Shown here: one piece after another, positions 49,772-60,504 of the stretch | How the letters are laid out: the number at the start of each line of letters is the position of its first letter | Numbering within the stretch: position 1 is the first letter of the stretch | Assembly (NCBI GenBank): GCA_964454975.1 | Contig: CAYVVD010000017.1 | Location: 11,449 to 75,448 of the forward strand | Direction: 5' to 3' | From: CAYVVD01 sp964454975 | GTDB taxonomy: Bacteria; Bacteroidota; Ignavibacteria; Kapaibacteriales; UBA2268 | Length of the DNA: 64,000 nt | The notes under the pieces: model-generated | Told to the model about the DNA's origin: nothing | The model's input: only the letters and a program-made list of their open reading frames with translations | Databases searched by the model: none | Made by a program: the position numbers and the translations under genes

Positions 49772-51862
49772 TTAATTGTTTTCTTTGCTTTCTTTGTATT
49801 CCTTTAACAACTCATCCTGAACGTTCTTGGGAACAGGCTGGTATTTGAGAAATTCCATTGTGAATTCACCTTTACCCTGGGTACTGCTTCGCAGATCGGT
49901 AGAATAACCGAACATTTCTTTCAGGGGGACTTCTGCTTCAACAACAACATAGCCTGAGTCAACAGTTGTGTTGGCAATTATGCCACGGCGCTGGTTAAGC
50001 TGGCCGATTACAACACCCTGGAACTCTTCAGGCGCTGATGTTTCAAGCTTCATGATAGGCTCGAGAATATTCGGTGCTGCCTTAGGCAGGACTTCCCTGA
50101 TTGCAGCTTTTGCAGCTGTTTTGAATGCCAGGTCAGATGAATCCACGCTGTGAAAAGCGCCATCATTAAGTGTGACTTTCACTCCAACCACACTTTGCTC
50201 AATTAAAACACCCTCTTCAAGCTGTTCTTTGAATCCTTTGTCGCAAGCGGGGATATATTCTTTTGGTATAGCGCCACCCACAATCTTGTTATCGAACTCA
50301 TAAGGTTCGGGATTATCGAGAGGTAATGGTTCAACAATACCCGCAACACGTGCAAACTGACCCGAGCCACCGGTCTGTTTCTTGTGTGTATAATCAAATG
50401 TTATTGTTTTGCTGATTGATTCTCTGTAAGCCACACGGGGCTGGCCAACAATCACCTCGCAATTGTATTCGCGTTTAATCCTTTCAATATAGATATCCAG
50501 GTGAAGCTCGCCCATACCTTTGATAATAGTATCCCCGGTCTCATCGTCCCGGCCAACGCGGAAAGTCGGGTCTTCTTTCTGGAACCTGTTAAGTGCCTTG
50601 GAGAAACTCACCTGTGACGATTTGTCTTTCGGGCTGATTGCAAGCTCTATAACCGGGCTTGGAACAAAAATCGAGGTGAGTGAATAGTTTACGACTCCGT
50701 TAGTGAATGTATCTCCAGATGCACAATCAATGCCAAACATGGCGACGATATCTCCGGCTCCTGCTTCTTCGATATCGTGCATCTCGCTTGCATGCATGCG
50801 GATTAGACGGGGGACCTTCACCTTCTTTTTGTTCATCATATTTACGAGAAAATCGCCCTTTCTAACCAACCCCTGGTAGATTCGCATATATGTCAGCTGG
50901 CCGTATTTGCCATCTTCGAGCTTGAAAGCAAGGCATACAGGCGGTTTGGAGTTATCCGTGAAAATTTCTACTTCTTCTTCATTATTATCTATATCGAGTG
51001 CAATATTTTTAATATCAATTGGATTTGGCAGATAAGCACAAACACCATCCAATAGCGTCTGGATGCCCTTGTTCATCTTGGCTGTACCAACAAACACAGG
51101 TGTTATATGCAGGTTGATGGTATTTTTCCTAATTACCGGAACCATATCTTCCTTTGTAACTTCATCGTCGCCGAGGAATTTCTCTGCTATATCGTCATCA
51201 TAATCTGCGAGAGCCTCAACAATCATTATCCTGCGTTTTTTTGCTTCTTCAACAAGGTGAGCAGGAATCTCCTCCTTGCGGACTTTTTCGCCATGCTCCC
51301 CATCGTAATACACCGCTTTCATCTCAAGCAGGTCAACTACACCCTGGAAATTATCTTCAAGCCCGATAGGCATTGTGAGCATTACGGGTCTTTGGTTCAG
51401 TTTGTCGCGCAGCTGGCCAATAACCCGGTCTGGGTTTGCACCGGAACGGTCAACCTTATTAATGAAGGCAACCCTCGGAACATTGTAGCGCCGCATCTGC
51501 CTTTCAACAGTGATTGACTGGCTTTGCACACCGGCGACGCCGCAAAGTACAAGCACAGCGCCGTCAAGTACTCGAAGAGCCCTTTCCACTTCAACCGTAA
51601 AGTCAATATGGCCTGGTGTGTCAATTACATTTATATGATGGTCACCCCAGTTACAATAAGTTGCAGCGGACTGGATGGTAATTCCCTTTTCCCTTTCAAG
51701 GTCCATCGAATCCATGGTGGGGCCGCCGCCTGTTTTGCTGCGCACCTCGATTATCTGGTGAATTTTACCGGTAAAAAAGAGAATCCTCTCGCTAAGTGTT
51801 GTTTTACCGGAGTCAATGTGGGCAGCTATGCCAATATTCCTGAGCTTAGTTATGTCTATCAT
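49772..51862 (-). CDS. Elongation factor G of mitochondrial EFG1 / spdEFG1 type
   Basis: This 696-residue translational GTPase is probably a translocase. The sequence follows mitochondrial EFG1 and bacterial spdEFG1 closely: GIAAHIDSGKTTLSERILFF at G1, TMDSMDLEREKGITIQSAAT in switch I, VERALRVLDGAVLVLCGVAG, and in domain II AMFGIDCASGDTFTNG. Domain V ends with RSSTQGKGEFTMEFLKYQP, again as in EFG1 (EGKGEYTMEY). Domain IV keeps KKQTGGSGQFA and VDSSDL, so the tRNA-like tip is intact. It lies between rpoC (upstream) and rpsL, and has its own promoter box at 51962-51969. spdEFG1 pairs with spdEFG2 in spirochaetes, planctomycetes and deltaproteobacteria. Confidence 0.9.
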   Translation of the reverse strand: MIDITKLRNIGIAAHIDSGKTTLSERILFFTGKIHQIIEVRSKTGGGPTMDSMDLEREKGITIQSAATYCNWGDHHINVIDTPGHIDFTVEVERALRVLDGAVLVLCGVAGVQSQSITVERQMRRYNVPRVAFINKVDRSGANPDRVIGQLRDKLNQRPVMLTMPIGLEDNFQGVVDLLEMKAVYYDGEHGEKVRKEEIPAHLVEEAKKRRIMIVEALADYDDDIAEKFLGDDEVTKEDMVPVIRKNTINLHITPVFVGTAKMNKGIQTLLDGVCAYLPNPIDIKNIALDIDNNEEEVEIFTDNSKPPVCLAFKLEDGKYGQLTYMRIYQGLVRKGDFLVNMMNKKKVKVPRLIRMHASEMHDIEEAGAGDIVAMFGIDCASGDTFTNGVVNYSLTSIFVPSPVIELAISPKDKSSQVSFSKALNRFQKEDPTFRVGRDDETGDTIIKGMGELHLDIYIERIKREYNCEVIVGQPRVAYRESISKTITFDYTHKKQTGGSGQFARVAGIVEPLPLDNPEPYEFDNKIVGGAIPKEYIPACDKGFKEQLEEGVLIEQSVVGVKVTLNDGAFHSVDSSDLAFKTAAKAAIREVLPKAAPNILEPIMKLETSAPEEFQGVVIGQLNQRRGIIANTTVDSGYVVVEAEVPLKEMFGYSTDLRSSTQGKGEFTMEFLKYQPVPKNVQDELLKEYKESKENN

Positions 51863-51961
51863 TGCAAGGTACCGATTGTTAAAATTCCTTGACTTTTATT
51901 AATTTTTGGTTTATATTGTAAACTTATCCTTTTTCTTCTCCACCCTTCAGGGCAAAGAATA

Positions 51962-51969
51962 CAAATATA
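51962..51969 (-). promoter_or_regulatory. Bacteroidota-type -7 promoter box for the mt-type EF-G
   Basis: On the minus strand TATATTTG is an exact TAnnTTTG match, about 100 bases upstream of the start codon. The -33 TTG is weak. It lies downstream of the rpoC terminator, so the EF-G gene is likely transcribed on its own. The 286-base spacer 51863-52148 holds no gene. Confidence 0.5.
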
Positions 51970-52095
51970 CGAAACTTTCGATTTAATATTATCCGTAGAA
52001 TAATTTTTAGTGATGGGATTTATCAGAAGCGCACGCACTGTATTCATCAGTGCATGCTTGCTTATTAAATAACTGAAATGTAGATTATGGATTTC

Positions 52096-52126
52096 AAAAA
52101 AAAGAGACGCCCTGGCAGGGCGTCTC
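52096..52126 (-). terminator. Rho-independent terminator after rpoC
   Basis: GAGACGCCCT and AGGGCGTCTC pair perfectly (10 bp, 3-base loop), followed on the minus strand by eight T residues. It starts 23 bases after the rpoC stop and is the clearest terminator of the window. Confidence 0.92.
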
Positions 52127-52148
52127 AATAATAGTTTATTATAGTGGA

Positions 52149-55100
52149 TTATCTTTCAACTTCGCTTTCCGCCTCTAAAATTCCTTCGCCGTTGGTTTCA
52201 ACATCGGCTTCCTGTTTTTCTTTTTTAGGCTTCTTTCCGAAGATGTTGCCAATTTCGCTGTCGATTATCATATCCTGGTATTTCCTTAGCCCTGTACCGG
52301 CAGGAATCAACTGCCCGAGGATGATATTTTCCTTGAGGCCGGCGAGCATATCTACTTTTGCCGCAACAGAAGCATCTGAAAGTACCCTCGTGGTTTCCTG
52401 GAATGATGCTGCCGAGAGCCAGCTTTCTGTTGTAAGTGATGCCTGTGTAATTCCCAATAGAATTGGCTCACCAATTGCAGGTTCAGTAGGCCTGAACGAT
52501 GCAAGTGTTTTTTCTTCTTTCTTGAGCCCGGCATTTACTTCGCGTACGCTCTTCTTAGTAATCTGCCTGTTCTCCGAGAATTTGGAATCACCCTTGTCGG
52601 TAATAACAACCATACTCTTTAGGCGCTGATTTTCGTCGAGGAACCGGATTTTGTCAATATTATCGTTTTCGAGGAAGTATGAATCACCCGAATCCACGAT
52701 TTTTACTTTCTGGAGCATCTGGCGAACAATTACTTCAATGTGCTTGTCGTTCAGCTTAACACCCTGCATACGGTAAACTTCCTGTATTTCGTTTACAAGG
52801 TACTCCTGAACAGCATTTGCGCCCTTGATTCGAAGAATGTCGTGCGGATTAATTGAGCCTTCTGTCAACCTGTCGCCTGCGCGTACGAAATCGCCTTCCT
52901 GTACAAGGATATAGCGGCCGATTGCAACGGCATATTCCGTCTTTGTCTTTTCATCAAGCGAAGTTACAACAATTATTCTCTGACCGCGCTTCTGCTTCTC
53001 GAATGATATAATTCCATCAATATCGGTAACAGTTGCCGGATTCTGAGGTGAACGCGCTTCGAATAGTTCTGTAACACGCGGAAGGCCACCTGTAATGTCT
53101 TTCATGCGCCCCATATCCCGCGGAATTTTTACCAGTGACGTTCCAAGACTGACCATTTCATTGTCATCAACCCTAAGCTGGGCACGGGATGGAATGTTAT
53201 AAGTTTTGATCAAATCACCCTTTTCATCAAGGATTTCGATAATAGGTGTTTTGGTCCTGTCTCTCGAATCAACGACTATCTTGGTTATATGGCCTGTCTG
53301 TTCATCATTGATTTCGCGAAATGTTACATTAGGCAAGAGGTCTCTGTATTTTACACGTCCTGCAGCTTCAGTTATGATAGTCGAGTTATATGGATCCCAC
53401 TCGTAGATCATATCTCCTTTTTTGATTTCCTGGCCTTCTTTCACTTTAAGGTCGGCACCATAAGTAGCGTCGTACTTTGTTAATGTCCTGTTGCTATCGG
53501 GGTCAATAATATTTATTACACCACTGCGGCTAACTGCGATAACAATCTCATCTGAATCGCCCTGGTAAGTAACAGTACGAAGGTTCTCAAACTGAATTAT
53601 ACCATCAAACTTAGCAGTAACTGATGATTGCGATGCGATAAGTGAAGCTGTACCACCGGTATGGAACGTACGCAGAGTAAGCTGAGTACCCGGCTCTCCG
53701 ATAGATTGGGAAGCAATTGTTCCAACCGCTTCACCGGTGTCAACGAGTTTGCCTGTTGCCATATTCTTTCCGTAGCAAAGCGCACATACACCACGGCGCG
53801 ATTCGCAGGTGAGTACTGAGCGAATCAAAACACTTTCAATTGAAGATGCTTCAATTTCAGTGGCAATATTTTCATTAATTAGTTCACCCGCCTTGGTAAG
53901 AACCTTATCGGAAATCGGGTCAACAACCTCAAGAAGTGCAACCCTGCCGAGAATTCTCTCATAAAGCGGCTCTTTTACTTCTTCGCCATCTTTGAGAGCT
54001 GACATTTCAACTCCGCGAATAGTACCGCAATCGTGGTCTGTGATAATCATGTCCTGCGCAACATCATGCAGTCTCCTTGTCAGGTAGCCGGCATCAGCAG
54101 TTTTCAAGGCAGTATCGGCAAGGCCCTTACGTGCGCCGTGAGTTGAAATAAAGTATTCAAGTATTGAAAGGCCTTCTTTAAAGTTCGAGATAATCGGGTT
54201 CTCAATCAGTTCGCCTGTTGAACCGGAAAGTGACTTCTTAGGCTTAGCCATAAGGCCACGCATACCTGCGAGCTGGCGAATCTGTTCTTTAGAACCACGA
54301 GCCTGGGAGTCAAGCATCATCCAGAATGTATTAAAGCCCTGGTTGTCCTTAGATAGTTGAGAGTAAAGCCTGTCAGCTACCCTGTTTGTGGCTGTTGACC
54401 ATGTGTCAATGATTTTGTTATACCGCTCACCGCTGGAAATAACTCCATTGACATATGCCAATTCGATATTGTCAATTTTCAGCTGTGCACTCTCGATAAT
54501 TTTAATTTTATCATCAGGAATGACTACGTCCTGGATACTAACTGAAAGCCCCCCTTTGGTTGCGAAGATAAAACCAGTCTCTTTCAAAGCATCGAGGAAC
54601 TTAACAGTAGCGGCAAGCCCGGCTTTTCTGAAACAAATACCAATTATCTGGCGAAGCCTTTTTTTAGTAAGCAATTCATTGAGATATCCCATTTCCTTTG
54701 GTACAATCCTGTTGAAAAGCACCCTGCCTGTAGTTGTTTCGATTAATTCGCCGTTAATCCTGACTTTGATTTTAGCATGCAGGTGAACAATTTCGGTATT
54801 GTACGCAACAATTAATTCGTCAACAGAGCCAAATGTCTTTCCTTCGCCCTTAACACCACGCCTTGTCTTGGTAATATAATACACACCAAGTACCATATCC
54901 TGGGATGGCACAGCAATCGGGTCGCCATTCTGTGTATGCATGATATTGTGAGGTGCAAGTATAAGCAGCAAAGCTTCGAGCTGAGCTTCAAAGCTGATAG
55001 GAACATGCACCGCCATCTGGTCACCGTCAAAGTCAGCGTTAAAAGCCGTGCACACGAGCGGGTGCAATTGGATTGCCTTACCCTCAATCAGGCGCGGCTG

Positions 55101-56435
55101 GAATGCCTGGATACCAAGCCTGTGAAGCGTAGGAGCACGGTTGAGCATTACGGGGTGGCCTTCGATTACCTTCTCAAGTATATCCCAGACCTCGTTTGTT
55201 TTGCGCTCTACCATTTTTTTTGCGCTTTTCACTGTTTTTACGTGGCCACGCTCGATAAGCTTTTTGATAATAAATGGTTTGAAAAGTTCAACCGCCATAT
55301 CCTTGGGCAGACCGCACTCGTGAATATTCAATTCGGGGCCGACAACGATTACCGAACGTCCCGAATAGTCAACACGCTTTCCGAGCAGGTTCTGCCTGAA
55401 ACGGCCTGTCTTCCCTTTCAGCGTATCAGCAAGAGATTTCAGCGCCCTTTGCGATTCGCTGCGGACAGCCCTTCTGCTGTTGTCAAAAAGAGCATCTACT
55501 GCTTCCTGGAGCATCCTCTTTTCATTCCTGAGAATTACTTCGGGAGCTTTAATATCTATAAGTCTTTTAAGCCTGTTGTTTCTAATTATAACACGCCTGT
55601 AAAGATCGTTGAGGTCGGATGTAGCAAAACGGCCACCTTCCAAAGGCACAAGAGGCCTCAGGTCAGGCGGAGTAACAGGAATTACATCAAGCACCATCCA
55701 TTCAGGACGGTTAGGAAAGTCTACGCTACCCTGGCGGACAAAAGCATCAAGTATCCTTAGTCGTTTAAGTACATCGGACTTTTTCTGCTGGGAAGTTTCG
55801 GTTTTTAGCCTTTCTTTCAGTTCTACGTAATCATTTTCCGGGTCAACCCTTTTTAACAGTTCCTTAATTGCATCTCCACCAATAAGGGCGATGAATTTAT
55901 CCGGGTCGTCATCATCAAGATCGTGTTCGGCCTGCTCGAGAGAGTCCATTACCTCAAGGTATTGTTCTTCTGTCAGGAGGTCGCGTTTCTGCAATCCGGT
56001 TTTACCCGGTTGAACAACTATATATGATTCATAATAGACAATCCTTTCAATGTCCTTTGTTGGCATTCCAAGGATGCCGCTGATCTTACTCGGCAGAGTC
56101 CTGAGGAACCAGATGTGCACAACCGGTACGGCAAGCATAATATGCCCCATGCGTTCACGGCGGACAGATTTTTGAGTAACTTCCACGCCGCAACGGTCAC
56201 AGACAATACCCTTGTACCTGATTCTTTTATATTTACCGCATGCGCATTCCCAATCCCTTATAGGCCCGAATATCTTTTCACAGAACAAACCGTCTTTTTC
56301 CGGCCTGAATGACCTGTAGTTGATGGTTTCGGGTTTTGTTACTTCGCCATGAGAACGATTCAGAATATCGTCCGGCGATGCTATTTTGATTGATATTCTT
56401 GAAAATCCCTTACGGGGAATAGATTTAGACTGCAT
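52149..56435 (-). CDS. rpoC: RNA polymerase beta' subunit
   Basis: RpoC carries the catalytic magnesium of RNA polymerase. The 1428-residue protein has the N-terminal zinc finger CACGKYKRIRYKGIVCDRCG (about 64-83), the active-site loop NADFDGDQMAVHVP near residue 468, and a second cysteine cluster CESRRGVCALCYGKN near residue 880. The trigger-loop region with GEPGTQLTLRTFHTGG is intact. It ends in a charged tail (KKPKKEKQEADVETNGEGIL). rpoB lies 21 bases upstream. Confidence 0.98.
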   Translation of the reverse strand: MQSKSIPRKGFSRISIKIASPDDILNRSHGEVTKPETINYRSFRPEKDGLFCEKIFGPIRDWECACGKYKRIRYKGIVCDRCGVEVTQKSVRRERMGHIMLAVPVVHIWFLRTLPSKISGILGMPTKDIERIVYYESYIVVQPGKTGLQKRDLLTEEQYLEVMDSLEQAEHDLDDDDPDKFIALIGGDAIKELLKRVDPENDYVELKERLKTETSQQKKSDVLKRLRILDAFVRQGSVDFPNRPEWMVLDVIPVTPPDLRPLVPLEGGRFATSDLNDLYRRVIIRNNRLKRLIDIKAPEVILRNEKRMLQEAVDALFDNSRRAVRSESQRALKSLADTLKGKTGRFRQNLLGKRVDYSGRSVIVVGPELNIHECGLPKDMAVELFKPFIIKKLIERGHVKTVKSAKKMVERKTNEVWDILEKVIEGHPVMLNRAPTLHRLGIQAFQPRLIEGKAIQLHPLVCTAFNADFDGDQMAVHVPISFEAQLEALLLILAPHNIMHTQNGDPIAVPSQDMVLGVYYITKTRRGVKGEGKTFGSVDELIVAYNTEIVHLHAKIKVRINGELIETTTGRVLFNRIVPKEMGYLNELLTKKRLRQIIGICFRKAGLAATVKFLDALKETGFIFATKGGLSVSIQDVVIPDDKIKIIESAQLKIDNIELAYVNGVISSGERYNKIIDTWSTATNRVADRLYSQLSKDNQGFNTFWMMLDSQARGSKEQIRQLAGMRGLMAKPKKSLSGSTGELIENPIISNFKEGLSILEYFISTHGARKGLADTALKTADAGYLTRRLHDVAQDMIITDHDCGTIRGVEMSALKDGEEVKEPLYERILGRVALLEVVDPISDKVLTKAGELINENIATEIEASSIESVLIRSVLTCESRRGVCALCYGKNMATGKLVDTGEAVGTIASQSIGEPGTQLTLRTFHTGGTASLIASQSSVTAKFDGIIQFENLRTVTYQGDSDEIVIAVSRSGVINIIDPDSNRTLTKYDATYGADLKVKEGQEIKKGDMIYEWDPYNSTIITEAAGRVKYRDLLPNVTFREINDEQTGHITKIVVDSRDRTKTPIIEILDEKGDLIKTYNIPSRAQLRVDDNEMVSLGTSLVKIPRDMGRMKDITGGLPRVTELFEARSPQNPATVTDIDGIISFEKQKRGQRIIVVTSLDEKTKTEYAVAIGRYILVQEGDFVRAGDRLTEGSINPHDILRIKGANAVQEYLVNEIQEVYRMQGVKLNDKHIEVIVRQMLQKVKIVDSGDSYFLENDNIDKIRFLDENQRLKSMVVITDKGDSKFSENRQITKKSVREVNAGLKKEEKTLASFRPTEPAIGEPILLGITQASLTTESWLSAASFQETTRVLSDASVAAKVDMLAGLKENIILGQLIPAGTGLRKYQDMIIDSEIGNIFGKKPKKEKQEADVETNGEGILEAESEVER

Positions 56436-56456
56436 TTTCTTTACCCGAAATAATTT

Positions 56457-59400
56457 TTAGTCAATTTCAACATCCAGACAGAGCCCCTGAAGCTCGCGAA
56501 CAAGCACATTGAATGATTCGGGGATGTTCGGATTGGGCATATTTTCGCCCTTAACAATAGATTCATACATCTTTGCCCTGCCTTGCACATCGTCTGATTT
56601 GACTGTAATCATCTCCTGCAATGTGTGAGCAGCGCCGTAAGCTTCAAGTGCCCAAACCTCCATTTCGCCAAGCCTCTGCCCGCCAAACTGGGCTTTACCA
56701 CCGAGGGGCTGCTGTGTGATGAGCGAGTATGGGCCAATGGAACGAGCATGTATTTTGTCTTCAACAAGGTGCGAAAGCTTAAGCATATAAATGATGCCAA
56801 CGGTTACTTCCTCGTCGAATTTATCACCTGTCCTGCCATCGTACAGCACAGTTTTACCACTGCGGGGCAAACCTGCCTGGTCAAGGAATTCACCAACTTC
56901 TTCCCAGGTTGCACCATCGAAAATTGGTGTTGCAAAATGAACCCCAAGTTTCTGACCAGCCCAACCCAAAGCTGTTTCATAAAGCTGGCCAAGGTTCATA
57001 CGCGATGGCACGCCAAGAGGGTTGAGAACAATATCAACAGGTGTTCCGTCAGGCAGGAACGGCATATCTTCCATTGGTACTATTTTAGAAACAATCCCCT
57101 TGTTACCATGGCGGCCTGCCATTTTATCACCTACCTGCAGCTTCCTTTTCTTTGCTATATATACTTTTGCCATCTGTAGAATGCCCGGCTGAAGCTCATC
57201 GCCGGCGGCAAGTTTATTTTTTTCAGACCTGTAATCCGCCTTCAGGTCACTCCTGACGCGAAGGTAGTTTGAAACCATATCCCTGATAATTTCATTCTTA
57301 TCCTTATCAGGATGGATATCCTCGCTAATGTCAATGAGCTCAGGCTTTAAAAGGCCTTCTTCAAATTTTTCGAGCAATTCATCTTTACCGACTTTTGTTC
57401 CTCCGCGGAATACAGTAACATTGTTTGTAAGTTTCATTCCGAGAATTTTTTCACCGCTCAGAACTTTGCTCATTCTTTCAATACATTCAATGTCAAGCTG
57501 GCGAACTGCCTTGCGTTCCATCCTGTTCAGCTTGTCCTGTGTTTTCTTTTCTTCCAGTCTTGTTTCTTTATCCATTGTAAGCAGGCGCCTTGTAAACAAC
57601 TTTGTGTTGATAACAATGCCTTTAAGCCCGGGAGTTGATTTGAGCGAAACATCCTTCACGTCGCCGGCTTTATCGCCAAATATTGCCCGGAGAAGCTTTT
57701 CTTCGGGTGTCGGGTCTGTTTCGCCTTTAGGAGTGATCTTACCTATCAGTATATCGCCTTCACCAACTTTAGAACCAATGCTGATTATACCGCTTTCGTC
57801 GAGATTTTTCGTAGCTTCTTCGCTGACGTTTGGAATTTCCCTTGTAAATTCTTCTTCACCGCGTTTCGTATCCCTTACCTGGAGCGTAAATTCTTCAATA
57901 TGAATTGATGTGAAGATATCCTCCACTACCATCCTCTCGGACACGATTATGGCATCCTCAAAGTTATACCCCCTCCAGGGCATAAATGCACAAAAAATAT
58001 TCTGGCCAAGAGCAAGTTCACCCTGGTCAGTTGACGCACCGTCTGCAAGAGGCATGCCTTTGGTAACTTTTTGCCCTGCGCGGACAACCGGCCTCTGGTT
58101 AATACAGGTGTCCTGGTTTGTACGGAAGAATTTGAGCAATGGGTATTCGACAACATTTTTACTGTCGAATGATACAAGTTTCTCTCTGTCGGTCAAATCG
58201 TCTTCGTATTTTACTCGGATGTAATCAGAGCAGACATATTCAACAACACCATTTCCCTGGGCTAATATTAAAGTACGCGAGTCTTTTGCAGCACGCGCTT
58301 CCATACCGGTTCCAACAACCGGTGCATTCGGCTGTAACAAGGGAACAGCCTGGCGTTGCATGTTTGAGCCCATAAGAGCACGGTTAGCATCATCATGCTC
58401 GAGGAATGGAATAAGCGAAGAAGCGGCGCTTGTTATCTGGTCAGTGGATACGTCCATGTAATCAACCTGGTCCGGATTAACAAGAACGAAGTCACCGGAG
58501 CGCCTTGCTTTGATTTTTGTACCGAGTAAATTCCGGTCTTCATCTATTGGAGTCGAAGCCGGGACAATAATTTTACCATCTTCTTTTTCAGCAGCAAGAT
58601 ATTCGATTTTATCAACTACCTGGCCATTTTCAACTTTTCTGTATGGAGTTTCAATAAATCCAAGTTCATTAATCCTTGCATGGATAGCCAGTGATGAAAT
58701 AAGGCCGATATTAGGGCCTTCAGGTGTTTCAATCGGGCAAAGCCTTCCATAGTGAGTATAATGAACGTCACGGACCTCGAAACCTGCTCGCTCCCTCGTT
58801 AAACCACCGGGGCCGAGGGCTGATGTCCTTCTTTTATGTGTAAGCTCTGATAATGGATTTGTCTGGTCCATAAACTGGCTTAACTGGTTTGTTCCAAAGA
58901 ACTGGTTAACAACTGATGTGATTGTACGTGCATTTACCAGTTCAGATGGAGTTAAGTTTTCACCATCGTGGATACTAAGCCTTTCCCTGATTGTCCTGGA
59001 CATTCGTGCAAGACCGACATTAAATTGCGAAGCAAGCTGTTCACCAACTGAACGGACACGTCTGTTCCCAAGGTGGTCAATGTCGTCGCCTGTGTGCTTG
59101 GCATCATGCAGCTGGATAAGACGTTTGATTATCGCAACCATGTCTTCAATTGTAAGAGTTGTTTTATTTGGCTCGGTATCAAGTTTGAGCTTTTCATTGA
59201 TACGGAAACGACCTACAATACCGAGATCATACCTCTTGTCGTTAAAGAACAATTTATCAAGGAGGCCTTCGGCTGTTTCAATGTCCGGCGGTTCGCTGGA
59301 ACGAAGCTGCCTGTATATTACTTCAAGTGCATCTTCACGAGTCCTGGATGTATCCTTTGTTAATGTTTTTGCAATTACAGGCTCATCGTTAGGTTCTTCG

Positions 59401-60335
59401 TAATTGAATAACCTCAGGTTATAAACACTGGTGTTTTGTAATTTTTCAAGAAGTTCAGCATCTACAATTATATCGCGGTTAGCGACAATTTCACCGGTTT
59501 CGAGGTCGATAACGTCTGAAGCGATCCTTCGGCCAATAATTGATTCATTTATTTCTTCGTTTGGAATATCTTCCGCAAGTTCAAAAAGTTTTAACAGTTC
59601 TTCGTCGGATGAATAACCAAGCGCCCTGAGCAAAGTAGTAACAGGGAATTTTTTCTTCCGGTCAATATAAGCATACATTACATCGTGGATATCCGTTGTA
59701 AACTCAATCCATGAACCACGGAACGGGATAATCCTCGCAGTGTAAATCCTTGTTCCATTAGGATGAACTGCATCATCAAAGAAAACGCCCGGTGAACGGT
59801 GAATCTGGCTTACAATAACTCGTTCAGCACCATTAATTATAAACGTACCGCGGGGAGTCATGGCAGGAATGTTGCCAAGGTAAACTTCCTGTTCCACTGC
59901 ATCTATATAATCTTCAGAATCTTTTTCAGCTTTGCTTGAAAGCCTCAGCTTTGCTTTAAGCGGTTTAGCGAATGTAAGTTCGCGTTCACGGCATTCTTCT
60001 TCAGTATATTTAGGTTTTTCAATATTATATTCAAGAAATTCAAGCTGGAATACCGAAGAGGCGTCTTCGATAGGGAAATTATTCCTAAAGGCAAGCTGTA
60101 AACCGGTGCCTTTTCTTTCATCCGGTTTCGAGTTTTCCTGCAGAAAATCTTCATAAGAATCCAGCTGAACATTTAAGAGGTCCGGGTATACAGAGAAATC
60201 AGTAGTTTCGGCAAAGTTCACCCTTTTGCGATGCCTGAAAAGCCCTTCGTGGCTTTCGAGCATCCTGAACCTTGTCTGTAAAGGCTTGCCGTTTGCTTTT
60301 CTGTTTGTGATTCCCTGCTTAGAGCTGGCACCCAT
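56457..60335 (-). CDS. rpoB: RNA polymerase beta subunit
   Basis: RpoB forms the other half of the polymerase cleft. In the 1292-residue protein the rifampicin region near residue 485 reads FFGTNQLSQFMDQTNPLSEL followed by THKRRTSALGPGGLTRER, which is the sensitive-type sequence. Also seen are GRHGNKGIVSKIVPMEDMPF and the C-terminal GGKAQFGGQRLGEMEVWALE. No insertion or frame break is visible. It lies 235 bases after rplL, with a hairpin in between. Confidence 0.98.
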   Translation of the reverse strand: MGASSKQGITNRKANGKPLQTRFRMLESHEGLFRHRKRVNFAETTDFSVYPDLLNVQLDSYEDFLQENSKPDERKGTGLQLAFRNNFPIEDASSVFQLEFLEYNIEKPKYTEEECRERELTFAKPLKAKLRLSSKAEKDSEDYIDAVEQEVYLGNIPAMTPRGTFIINGAERVIVSQIHRSPGVFFDDAVHPNGTRIYTARIIPFRGSWIEFTTDIHDVMYAYIDRKKKFPVTTLLRALGYSSDEELLKLFELAEDIPNEEINESIIGRRIASDVIDLETGEIVANRDIIVDAELLEKLQNTSVYNLRLFNYEEPNDEPVIAKTLTKDTSRTREDALEVIYRQLRSSEPPDIETAEGLLDKLFFNDKRYDLGIVGRFRINEKLKLDTEPNKTTLTIEDMVAIIKRLIQLHDAKHTGDDIDHLGNRRVRSVGEQLASQFNVGLARMSRTIRERLSIHDGENLTPSELVNARTITSVVNQFFGTNQLSQFMDQTNPLSELTHKRRTSALGPGGLTRERAGFEVRDVHYTHYGRLCPIETPEGPNIGLISSLAIHARINELGFIETPYRKVENGQVVDKIEYLAAEKEDGKIIVPASTPIDEDRNLLGTKIKARRSGDFVLVNPDQVDYMDVSTDQITSAASSLIPFLEHDDANRALMGSNMQRQAVPLLQPNAPVVGTGMEARAAKDSRTLILAQGNGVVEYVCSDYIRVKYEDDLTDREKLVSFDSKNVVEYPLLKFFRTNQDTCINQRPVVRAGQKVTKGMPLADGASTDQGELALGQNIFCAFMPWRGYNFEDAIIVSERMVVEDIFTSIHIEEFTLQVRDTKRGEEEFTREIPNVSEEATKNLDESGIISIGSKVGEGDILIGKITPKGETDPTPEEKLLRAIFGDKAGDVKDVSLKSTPGLKGIVINTKLFTRRLLTMDKETRLEEKKTQDKLNRMERKAVRQLDIECIERMSKVLSGEKILGMKLTNNVTVFRGGTKVGKDELLEKFEEGLLKPELIDISEDIHPDKDKNEIIRDMVSNYLRVRSDLKADYRSEKNKLAAGDELQPGILQMAKVYIAKKRKLQVGDKMAGRHGNKGIVSKIVPMEDMPFLPDGTPVDIVLNPLGVPSRMNLGQLYETALGWAGQKLGVHFATPIFDGATWEEVGEFLDQAGLPRSGKTVLYDGRTGDKFDEEVTVGIIYMLKLSHLVEDKIHARSIGPYSLITQQPLGGKAQFGGQRLGEMEVWALEAYGAAHTLQEMITVKSDDVQGRAKMYESIVKGENMPNPNIPESFNVLVRELQGLCLDVEID

Positions 60336-60504
60336 TTAATACTCCTGGTTTCGATGGCAAAAAGTCGTTAACGGACATTCGTCTGCCTATACGGCTTTAG
60401 AAAATCCTGAAAATCGTATTGATTTTGTTGGCAGATGTTTTGTAAATTTCGGATAATGCTGCAATTAAAGCTTATCGAATTTAGTTTAATAACACATTTA
60501 ACAG

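Noticed and set aside
54936..55760. 274-codon plus-strand frame opposite rpoC
   Set aside because: Antisense to a highly conserved part of rpoC; the openness follows from the rpoC codon pattern.
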